This document shows positions 49,408 to 56,975 of a stretch of DNA of 64,000 nt, piece by piece. Below the pieces are notes generated by a model that made no database searches, was not told the DNA's origin, and worked only from the letters and a program-made list of their open reading frames with translations. A program made the translations under genes and the position numbers. This DNA comes from CAG-488 sp051881315 (GTDB taxonomy: Bacteria; Bacillota; Clostridia; Oscillospirales; Acutalibacteraceae). The DNA is taken from positions 62,001 to 126,000 of the forward strand of contig JBJEPQ010000029.1 of the NCBI GenBank assembly GCA_051881315.1. Direction: 5' to 3'. How positions within the stretch are numbered: the stretch's first letter is position 1; each line of letters begins with the position of its first letter.

Positions 49408-51231
49408 TTACACGCCGTAAGGATCGGAGAAGCCTCTCGGTCCGAAATAGCGATAGACAAGCTCGCTTGCCGTCTTGCAGATAACAAGAAGAATGTTGTC
49501 CGTAGTGTCGTCCTTTTTCTCACGCAGTCCGATGTCGGCAAGGGCATTGTAAAGCTCGTTTTCGGCGGCTTCGGCTTCGCCCTCAACGATTATTGTTGTC
49601 GCAAGGATCGCCTTCGCCTTGTCAAGTGCGGCTGTCAGTTTTTCGGCATCCTCGGCACTGAGGGTTGAGAGATCGACCGCCTCTGCCTCTTTGATATACA
49701 TATTGAGATCATGCGTGTTTCTGTGACCGTTGAACTGAGGATATTCAACCGTTGTGAAAACGTCCATACTCTTTACGACAAGAAGATCGGTTGCAAGCGA
49801 AATAACAACATCGTTATGCGCAAGCTCCTCATGGCTTTGATTTCCGAAGAACCATGTGGTGTAAGGGAAGGCGCAGGTGGAAGCATCAACCTGACCGTCG
49901 GGAGAGATGAAGTTTGTTCCGGTCAGTTTCTGCTGGGTGTAGCCCTCAGGAAACTTCTCATTTACCTTGCTGAACGTTGCGCCCAGAGAGGTCGAAGCGG
50001 AGTGAATTATCTTATCCGAATTGGAATTGGAATCAATGAGGCTGTAAAGCTCAAGACCGTAGGCGCAGATGTCATAAATCTTTACGCCGTTTTTGGCGGC
50101 GGCTTTAAGGTTGCTTATGTAATTTAACTGTGCATTGTGGAATTTTTCAACATCCGAGGCAAACTTTGTTCCCTCAACAAGATACTTTTCGGCAAGCTCA
50201 TCGTACATAGAAGACGGAACAAGTCCCCACATATTTGTTACACGAGCCAAAGCGGAGTCCGAAAGTCCTGCGGCAATAGCTTTAAGCAGTCCGATAACAA
50301 CATTCTTCGGGAGAATCCTGATACCGATATTTATAAGCCAGCCTGTATAGTTGTCCTCACCGACAAGCTTCGTGAACATATTTCTGTAAAGACCTGCATC
50401 GCTGTAATCAAGCTGACCGAGCATAACCTTGCCGACGATCTCGGAGCCGTCTGCGGCAGGGACGATAAGAACGATCTTGTTGATATCCTCGCATTTCGGA
50501 TGCTCTCCGATATAAGCAACGGAGATTGCACCGCCGAGGCTGATCGGAAGAAGATTAACCTTATCTTTACCGGTGTCTTTCTTTGCCTGCTCGATGATTT
50601 CTTCAAGTCCGTCAACAATCTGATAGATATCGCCGAAAGAGTTGTAGGCGTAGTAATAGAGGTTTTCTTCACCGACCTTATCGGTGTAGTTCTTGATCGG
50701 AACGTGGTCGAAGATGGCTTCTTTTTCCTCCTCGGTACATTCGGCGGCCGATCTGTTATCGTAACCCTCTACACGGAAATCATTCTTGGGAGTGCCGTCG
50801 TCGTTGAAGGCAAGATAATCGACTGCGTCGTAAATTGCATCGTACGCTTTCTTGGAAAGTCCGCAGTCCTTTTGCGTTATAAGAGAAGCAAGAAGCGGAA
50901 CAACAAGCTTGAAAACAAGCTCGGGAACATAGAAATAGATCGGCCATCCGGTGATCTTCTTGCCGTCGGGATCAACAGCGTCGTTGCCGTCCTCGTCAAG
51001 CATAAAGGTTCTTGACTGACCGATACCGTGGATGAGAATTGTCGGGTAGACCTCGTCCTTTTCAAGCTCGTCAACGTGCTTGCTGTTGGCAAGCTCTTCG
51101 GTTGCGGCTTCAAGGCTGTCAACCTTTGTTATCACGGAATCTGTTTCGGCGTTTGCAAAAATAACGCACGAAGAAACGGTGATAATCACCGTGAGAAGAA
51201 TTGACAATAGTTTTTTTCCGATTCTTTGCAT
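49408..51231 (-). CDS. Secreted alpha/beta-hydrolase (lipase-like) with C-terminal helical module
   Basis: 607 residues. A signal peptide (about 1-28, ending ANAE) is followed by an alpha/beta-hydrolase domain with oxyanion-side TILIHGIGQ and a nucleophile elbow LLPISLGGAIS. The elbow is P-x-S-x-G, not the usual G-x-S-x-G. Residues about 520-580 form a charged helical segment that resembles FIVAR-type modules of surface proteins. It may be a lipase, esterase or acyltransferase outside the cell; the substrate is unknown. The dockerin gene lies seven bases upstream, so the two are co-transcribed. Confidence 0.78.
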   Translation of the reverse strand: MQRIGKKLLSILLTVIITVSSCVIFANAETDSVITKVDSLEAATEELANSKHVDELEKDEVYPTILIHGIGQSRTFMLDEDGNDAVDPDGKKITGWPIYFYVPELVFKLVVPLLASLITQKDCGLSKKAYDAIYDAVDYLAFNDDGTPKNDFRVEGYDNRSAAECTEEEKEAIFDHVPIKNYTDKVGEENLYYYAYNSFGDIYQIVDGLEEIIEQAKKDTGKDKVNLLPISLGGAISVAYIGEHPKCEDINKIVLIVPAADGSEIVGKVMLGQLDYSDAGLYRNMFTKLVGEDNYTGWLINIGIRILPKNVVIGLLKAIAAGLSDSALARVTNMWGLVPSSMYDELAEKYLVEGTKFASDVEKFHNAQLNYISNLKAAAKNGVKIYDICAYGLELYSLIDSNSNSDKIIHSASTSLGATFSKVNEKFPEGYTQQKLTGTNFISPDGQVDASTCAFPYTTWFFGNQSHEELAHNDVVISLATDLLVVKSMDVFTTVEYPQFNGHRNTHDLNMYIKEAEAVDLSTLSAEDAEKLTAALDKAKAILATTIIVEGEAEAAENELYNALADIGLREKKDDTTDNILLVICKTASELVYRYFGPRGFSDPYGV

Positions 51232-51238
51232 AGCTTCT

Positions 51239-51967
51239 TTACCTCACTGTCAGTTTAGTTAAAATTATATCTTTTTCAGCGGAAATAATAAATCCGCAGT
51301 TTGCCGTTTCTCCTGCTGCGATCTCCTCGCCGCCGAGGGTAACGCTGTTGCCGTCGACGAAGGTATTGCAGTCCCAGCTCTTAGAGAGCGAAACGATTTC
51401 CTTGTCAAAGCTTATAGCGGCCTTCCATGAGTCGGAGTCGCTGTCGGAATCGTTGCGTATTGTCAGGTTCACCTGATAGGAATGGGTGCCGTCGTTGTTA
51501 TCCCATTCGTTTACGATCTGCGCCGTCGAGGTGAATTTTCCGGCGGTGACGGTCTGCTTGCGCTTCAGCGAGCTGTTAAGAAGCTGTTCTTTCTGAGCGT
51601 CGTAGGGGATTGACGAGATGTCGCCGACCGAATATCTGAGGATAAGCAGGGCGTCGGTTGAATTGACATTGCCGTCGGTGTTGACGTCCGCAAGCTTGAG
51701 CTGGTTTTCAAAAAGCTCCTGCTCACCGACCATATTTTTGATTATACAAACCGAGTCGGCGGAATTGATCTTTCCGTCTCCGTTGACGTCGCCGACAGCA
51801 CAGTTCGCATAGGATTCGTTGGTTACTCTCGTTGTCAGGTGAATTATAACCGCAAGCGCAGCAAAAAGCACAGCCAGCGAAAGCATAATAATAATTATTC
51901 TTTTTGAATCTATTTTTTTCCTTTTTCTCTTTTTGACAACAGTATTATTCATTCTTTCCGCGTACAT
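51239..51967 (-). CDS. Membrane-anchored dockerin protein
   Basis: 242 residues. A basic N-terminus (KKRKRKK) and membrane segment (about 24-42) are followed directly by a type I dockerin: GDVNGDGKINSADSVCII (about 59-76) and ADVNTDGNVNSTDALLIL (about 93-110), both with calcium-loop Asp/Asn. The C-terminal 90 residues (about 150-242) look like a beta-sandwich related to CBM2-type modules. Dockerins bind cohesins of cellulosome-like complexes; here one is tethered to the membrane by its own protein. The start may instead be the ATG at 51952 (residue 6). Confidence 0.85.
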   Translation of the reverse strand: MYAERMNNTVVKKRKRKKIDSKRIIIIMLSLAVLFAALAVIIHLTTRVTNESYANCAVGDVNGDGKINSADSVCIIKNMVGEQELFENQLKLADVNTDGNVNSTDALLILRYSVGDISSIPYDAQKEQLLNSSLKRKQTVTAGKFTSTAQIVNEWDNNDGTHSYQVNLTIRNDSDSDSDSWKAAISFDKEIVSLSKSWDCNTFVDGNSVTLGGEEIAAGETANCGFIISAEKDIILTKLTVR

Positions 51968-51987
51968 CCTTATGACTGATTTTTTTA

Positions 51988-52016
51988 ATTATAGCAGACT
52001 GTAAATGAAAATTCAA
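51988..52016 (-). promoter_or_regulatory. Promoter of the dockerin/hydrolase operon
   Basis: On the minus strand TTGAAT and a perfect TATAAT are 17 bases apart, with TG one base before the -10. Confidence 0.75.
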
Positions 52017-52099
52017 TCTCTAATAAACAATATTAGGTCATAATAATAAAAAAGTAAAATAAATCGCTTTTTTCATAATAAAAATCCTGATTATAAAAC

Positions 52100-52128
52100 T
52101 TGACTATGGACAGATAATATATTAAAAT
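52100..52128 (+). promoter_or_regulatory. Promoter of typA
   Basis: TTGACT and TAAAAT separated by 17 bases. Confidence 0.7.
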
Positions 52129-52147
52129 ATACTAATCAAAAAGTTAA

Positions 52148-52209
52148 GTGGCTCGAATTTTTGCAAAATCGGCGCAGGCCTTGCGGGACTTTGCAAGAAC
52201 TCGAACCAC
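52148..52209 (+). promoter_or_regulatory. Long rod-like hairpin in the typA leader
   Basis: GTGGCTCGA (52148-52156) pairs with TCGAACCAC (52201-52209), eight of nine bases. Inside, TTTTGCAAA faces TTTGCAA, and CGCA-TGCG forms the tip. No T-run follows, so it is not a terminator. It ends about 20 bases before the start codon. The role is unknown. Confidence 0.55.
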
Positions 52210-52230
52210 GGGATTACGAAAGGTGATACT

Positions 52231-54051
52231 ATGTCAAAAAGAGAAAACCTGAGAAACGTTGCAATTATCGCTCACGTTGACCACGGCAAGACAACACTTG
52301 TTGATGAGCTTCTCAAGCAGAGCGGTACATTCCGTGAGAACGAGCAGGTTCAGGAGAGGGTTATGGACTCCAACGACCTTGAAAGAGAGCGTGGAATTAC
52401 AATTCTTTCCAAAAACACATCGGTTCATTACAAAAACACAAAGATCAACATTGTTGACACTCCCGGTCACGCCGATTTCGGCGGAGAGGTTGAGCGCATA
52501 CTGATGATGGTTGACGGCGTTCTGCTCCTTGTTGACGCATTTGAGGGCTGTATGCCGCAGACGAGATTTGTTCTTAAAAAGGCACTCAATCTTAAAAAGA
52601 AGGTTCTTGTTGTCGTCAACAAAATCGACCGCCCCGGTGCAAGGCCCGATGAGGTCATTGACGAGGTACTGGATCTTTTCATCGAGCTTGGTGCGGACGA
52701 GGATCAGATAGAATTTCCCGTTGTCTATGCTTCGGCAAAGGACGGCTATTCATCGCTCGATCCGACCGTTCGTGAGGGCGATATGAGACCGCTTCTTGAC
52801 GCTATACTTGAGCATATCGGTGCACCCGAAGGAGAAATTGACGGTCCGTTACAGATACTTTTCTCAAGCCTTGACTATGACGATTACATCGGCAGGATCG
52901 GCGTCGGCAGAGTTGAAAGAGGAAAAATTCTCCGCGGTGAAAGCGTTGTGCTCTGCAAGCAGGACGGTATGCAGGAGAATGTTAAAATCTCAAGACTTTA
53001 TCAGTTTGAGGGACTTAAAAGAGTTGAGGTTGAAAGCGCAATGATGGGCGATATCGTATGCGTTTCGGGCATTGCGGATATCGAGATCGGAGAAACCGCC
53101 TGCGATCCCGAATGTATCGAGCCGCTCCCGTTTGTCAAGATCGACGAGCCGACAATTTCGATGAATTTCATCGTCAACGACAGTCCTTTTGCAGGCCGTG
53201 AGGGCAAGTATGTCACATCGAGAAACCTCCGTGACCGACTTTTCAAGGAGGTCGAGACAAACGTCAGCATGAGGGTTGAGGAGACCGACTCTACGGATAC
53301 CTTCAAGGTGTCGGGACGAGGCGAGCTTCATCTTTCCATTCTTATTGAAACAATGCGCCGTCAGGGCTATGAGTTCCAGGTTTCACGCCCCGAGGTTATC
53401 TATAAAACAATAAACGGTCAGCTCTGCGAGCCGATGGAATTGCTTATTATCGAAGTACCCGAACAGTATGTCGGCTCGGTCATTGAAAAGCTCGGTTCCC
53501 GCAGGGGCGAGCTTGAAAATATGGGCTCGAGAGACGGCGGAGCTACCCACCTTGAGTTTAAAATCCCGTCAAGGGGACTTATCGGCTACCGTTCGGAGTT
53601 TATGACGGACACGAACGGAAACGGAATAATGAATCAGCTTTTTGCAGGCTATGAGCCGTACAAGGGCGATATCCAGACAAGAGAACGAGGCTCGATCGTC
53701 GTTCATGAGACGGGTACGAGCACAGGCTACGGTCTTTTCAACACTCAGGACAGAGGACGGCTGTTCATCGGACCGGGCGTTGAGGTTTATGAGGGTATGA
53801 TAGTCGGCGAATGTTCAAGAAACGAGGACATCGTCTGCAACGTCTGCAAGAAAAAGCAGATGACAAATACCCGTGCCGCAGGAAGCGACGACGCACTTCG
53901 TCTTGTTCCCCATTCAACGCTCAGCCTTGAGCAGTCAATGGAGTTCATCAAGGACGACGAGCTTCTTGAGGTAACACCCGAATCACTCAGACTTCGCAAG
54001 CGTGTGCTTTCAAAGGAACTGAGAATGAAGCAGATGTTCAGAAAAAAATAA
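52231..54051 (+). CDS. typA: GTP-binding protein TypA/BipA
   Basis: 606 residues. G motifs AHVDHGKTTLVDELL, DTPGHADFGGEVER and NKIDRPGAR are followed by EF-G-like domains and the BipA C-terminal domain. It is a ribosome-associated GTPase involved in stress and large-subunit assembly. AAAGGTGA precedes the ATG. ribF follows after 30 bases, then the uracil-DNA glycosylase gene. Confidence 0.97.
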   Translation: MSKRENLRNVAIIAHVDHGKTTLVDELLKQSGTFRENEQVQERVMDSNDLERERGITILSKNTSVHYKNTKINIVDTPGHADFGGEVERILMMVDGVLLLVDAFEGCMPQTRFVLKKALNLKKKVLVVVNKIDRPGARPDEVIDEVLDLFIELGADEDQIEFPVVYASAKDGYSSLDPTVREGDMRPLLDAILEHIGAPEGEIDGPLQILFSSLDYDDYIGRIGVGRVERGKILRGESVVLCKQDGMQENVKISRLYQFEGLKRVEVESAMMGDIVCVSGIADIEIGETACDPECIEPLPFVKIDEPTISMNFIVNDSPFAGREGKYVTSRNLRDRLFKEVETNVSMRVEETDSTDTFKVSGRGELHLSILIETMRRQGYEFQVSRPEVIYKTINGQLCEPMELLIIEVPEQYVGSVIEKLGSRRGELENMGSRDGGATHLEFKIPSRGLIGYRSEFMTDTNGNGIMNQLFAGYEPYKGDIQTRERGSIVVHETGTSTGYGLFNTQDRGRLFIGPGVEVYEGMIVGECSRNEDIVCNVCKKKQMTNTRAAGSDDALRLVPHSTLSLEQSMEFIKDDELLEVTPESLRLRKRVLSKELRMKQMFRKK

Positions 54052-54081
54052 TACATTTATAATAATAAATTCGGTGAGCTT

Positions 54082-54960
54082 ATGACAGACGGAAACAATG
54101 CAAACAGAACAGCGGTTGCTCTGGGCAACTTTGACGGTATGCACGTCGGTCATATGGCGGTGCTCGAAGCGGCAAAGAGCTTTGAAAGCGAGGGACTTCT
54201 GCCCGTTGCCGTGCTTTTTGACGAGCACAGCCTGAAAGCGATAACGGGCAAGGCTCCTGCAATGCTGATGACCGTGACGGAACGCAACCGTATTATAAAG
54301 GAAAACGGATTTAGAATTGAAACGCTTGTTTTTAATGAAATAAGGGATCTTTCGCCGTCTGATTTTGTTGAAAAAATACTTGTAGACAGGCTCGGTGCGG
54401 CGGCTGTATGCTGCGGCTACAATTACCGCTTCGGCAAGGGTGCTTCGGGCACGGCGCAGACGATGTGTGAAATATGCGGCAGGCTCGGACTGCAATGCAA
54501 GGTGTCGGGCGAGGTCGATGTTGACTGCTGTGCGGTAAGCTCGACAAGGATCAGAGGTTTTATTGAAAACGGTGAAATCGAAAAAGCAAATAAAATGCTC
54601 GGCCGACCGTTCGGGTTTTCCACCCGTGTTATCGACGGCGACAAGAGAGGCCGTGTGCTCGGTTTTCCGACGATCAATCAGATAATTCCCGAGGAGCTTG
54701 CGATGCCGAAATTCGGCGTTTATCAGTCCGTTGTTACCGTAGACGGCGAAAAGTTTAAGGGAGTTACGAATGTCGGAAGACGTCCGACCGTCGGCACGGA
54801 AAAAATTCTCAGCGAAACACACATTCTTGACTTTGACAGAGATATTTACGGCGAAAACGTCGATGTCAGGCTGATAAAATTCATCAGACCGGAAAAGAAG
54901 TTTTCCTCCTTTGACGAGCTTGCCCGTCAGATAAAATCCGATGCGAAAGAGGTGCGGTGA
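54082..54960 (+). CDS. ribF: Bifunctional riboflavin kinase/FAD synthetase
   Basis: 292 residues. The N-terminal nucleotidyltransferase has GNFDGMHVGH and an SSTRIR motif; the C-terminal flavokinase has RVLGFPTIN and GVYQSVV. It converts riboflavin to FMN and FAD. Its stop overlaps the next ATG (TGATG), so the glycosylase is translationally coupled. Confidence 0.96.
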   Translation: MTDGNNANRTAVALGNFDGMHVGHMAVLEAAKSFESEGLLPVAVLFDEHSLKAITGKAPAMLMTVTERNRIIKENGFRIETLVFNEIRDLSPSDFVEKILVDRLGAAAVCCGYNYRFGKGASGTAQTMCEICGRLGLQCKVSGEVDVDCCAVSSTRIRGFIENGEIEKANKMLGRPFGFSTRVIDGDKRGRVLGFPTINQIIPEELAMPKFGVYQSVVTVDGEKFKGVTNVGRRPTVGTEKILSETHILDFDRDIYGENVDVRLIKFIRPEKKFSSFDELARQIKSDAKEVR

Positions 54961-55532
54961 TGTATAATAACTGGGACGAGCTGAAACACGAGTGTATGGG
55001 CTGCCAAAGGTGCGAGCTCGGCGCAACAAGAACAAATCTGGTTTTCGGCGTCGGAAATGAAAAAGCCGAGGTGCTTTTTATTGGCGAGGGACCTGGCGAG
55101 CAGGAGGATCTCAAGGGCGAGCCTTTCGTCGGCAGAAGCGGACAGCTCCTTGACAAATACCTCGACGCAATCGGACTGGACAGAAAGAAGAATATTTACA
55201 TAGCAAATATGGTCAAATGCAGACCGCCGCAAAACCGTGATCCCAAGCCCGAGGAGCAGGACGCCTGTATAACGTGGCTCAGGGAACAGGTGCGGCTGAT
55301 GAGACCGAAGATCATTGTCTGCGTCGGAAGAATCTCCGCCCAGCGGCTGATCGGTCCGGATTTCAAGGTTACGAAACAGCACGGCGAGTTTATCGAGAAA
55401 AACGGCGTGCTTATGATGGGCACATTCCACCCTGCCGCCCTGCTTCGCAACCCCAATAACAAGCCTCAGGCGCTCGAGGATTTCCTCAGGCTGAGAGATA
55501 AAATCAATGAAGTGTGCGAACACACATACTGA
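54960..55532 (+). CDS. Uracil-DNA glycosylase, family 4
   Basis: 190 residues. The [4Fe-4S] ligands begin with CMGCQRCELG (C12, C15). The catalytic motif GEGPGEQEDLKGEPFVG and the late GTFHPAALLRNP are those of family 4 (and related 5) enzymes, which remove uracil from DNA. I chose the ATG at 54960; a GTG at 54957 would add one residue. Confidence 0.94.
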   Translation: MYNNWDELKHECMGCQRCELGATRTNLVFGVGNEKAEVLFIGEGPGEQEDLKGEPFVGRSGQLLDKYLDAIGLDRKKNIYIANMVKCRPPQNRDPKPEEQDACITWLREQVRLMRPKIIVCVGRISAQRLIGPDFKVTKQHGEFIEKNGVLMMGTFHPAALLRNPNNKPQALEDFLRLRDKINEVCEHTY

Positions 55533-55545
55533 GAGGAGAACAACC

Positions 55546-56733
55546 ATGAAAAAAGCACTGTCAATCATTGTGGCTGCCGTTATGCTTTTCTCTACCTTTG
55601 CAATCGGCATTTCGGCAAAAATATCGGATCCGTCGCTTCGCTTTAACGATGACGGAAAGTTCAGAATTATGCAAATGGCAGATCTTCAGGACAACTTTGC
55701 GCTCAATACCGTAGTCAAGGATTTCATCAAGGCGGCTATTGAAAAGGAACAGCCTGACCTCATCGTCCTCACGGGCGACAATTTTTCAGGCTATTCAACA
55801 GGCACAAACGTGCTCGGCTGTGTTGACAAGGCACTTGCAAAGAAAGCGATCGGCGAGTATATGTCGATTTTCGAGAAGTACGGCGTTCCTGTTACGATGA
55901 CTTTCGGTAATCACGACGACGAAGGCATTAAGCTTACCAAGGAAGAAATACTTGAACTGTATCAGGAATATGACTGCTTTGTCGGTTACGACGCAGAGCC
56001 TGAGCTTTACGGCTGCGGCACTCACAATCTCCCGATCTATTCTTCAACAAACGCTTATAAGGTAGCATACAACCTCTGGATGGTTGACTCCAACACCTAT
56101 GACGAGGAGCTTGGCGGATATGACTATGTTCACGACGATCAGGTGGAGTGGTATGTCAACAAGTCAAACGAGCTTAAAGCGGCTAACGGCGGTCAGCCCG
56201 TTCCGTCAATGGCTTTCCAGCACATTATCGTAAGAGAAATTCTTGACGTTCTTGAGGAGTGTCCGGAGGGTACCCCGAACTCAATGCCGAATAACGGTTC
56301 ATTCTACAAGTTCAAGGACGATTGCTACAAGGCAGGTTACTTCAAGGAGTGGCCGTGCCCCGGTACAAGAGACAGCAAAGAGTTCACCGCAATGCGCGAT
56401 CAGGGCGACGTTGTTGCAATGTTCTTCGGTCATGACCACAACAACACCTTTGAGGTCAGCTATCAGGGCGTTGATCTTGTTGCAACTCCCGGCTTCACTT
56501 TCTCAAGCTACGGCAACGAGGACAGAGCGTTCAGAGTTATCGACATTGATGAGAACGACACCTCAACATATGAGACTCATCTCATTCAGTGGAAGGACAT
56601 CTTCGGCTCAAGCAAGATGGCAATGAACCATTATAATATGTATGCTTCAAAGAATGTCTGGGAACAGATTACCTGCGCTCTCAAGTATATCCCGTTCGCA
56701 CTTCTTAAAGTTATTGCAGGCTATGTTTTTTAA
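55546..56733 (+). CDS. Secreted calcineurin-like metallophosphoesterase
   Basis: 395 residues from the ATG at 55546, which has GAGAGGAG before it. A signal peptide (about 1-24) is followed by the metallophosphoesterase motifs in order: MQMADLQDN, LTGDNFSG, GNHDDEG, FQHI and FFGHDHNN, which bind the dinuclear metal site. It resembles the purple-acid-phosphatase/Dcr2 group; the substrate is unknown. An in-frame ATG at 55507 lies within the upstream gene and is unlikely. Confidence 0.9.
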   Translation: MKKALSIIVAAVMLFSTFAIGISAKISDPSLRFNDDGKFRIMQMADLQDNFALNTVVKDFIKAAIEKEQPDLIVLTGDNFSGYSTGTNVLGCVDKALAKKAIGEYMSIFEKYGVPVTMTFGNHDDEGIKLTKEEILELYQEYDCFVGYDAEPELYGCGTHNLPIYSSTNAYKVAYNLWMVDSNTYDEELGGYDYVHDDQVEWYVNKSNELKAANGGQPVPSMAFQHIIVREILDVLEECPEGTPNSMPNNGSFYKFKDDCYKAGYFKEWPCPGTRDSKEFTAMRDQGDVVAMFFGHDHNNTFEVSYQGVDLVATPGFTFSSYGNEDRAFRVIDIDENDTSTYETHLIQWKDIFGSSKMAMNHYNMYASKNVWEQITCALKYIPFALLKVIAGYVF

Positions 56734-56748
56734 ATAACGCTTAACAGA

Positions 56749-56960
56749 TGGGACTGTCTCACTAAGCGAAGAACAAAAGAAACAATAATTAAATTGAAAG
56801 GCTTGTATTGGATTTTTATACCGATACAAGCCCTGATATTCTTATTTAGAATTATTTATGCTTTTAATGTTTCTTTTTAGCCGTTTTTTCCGATTTGACG
56901 TATAAACATACGCCGGGCATCGGAAGAAAACGGCTTCTTCATCTTAGTGTGACAGTCCCC
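56749..56960. mobile_element. MITE-like inverted-repeat element, copy 2
   Basis: About 212 bp in the opposite orientation to copy 1 at 25889. Ends are GGGACTGTCTCACTAAG and the complement of GGGGACTGTCACACTAAG. The same two internal hairpins are present: AGGCTTGTATTGG with CCGATACAAGCC, and AGCCGTTTTTTCCGAT with ATCGGAAGAAAACGGCT. ACAGTCCCCTTTT is repeated twice in tandem at the right edge. It lies between the convergent phosphoesterase and spoIIE genes and may end both transcripts. Confidence 0.75.
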
Positions 56961-56975
56961 TTTTACAGTCCCCTT

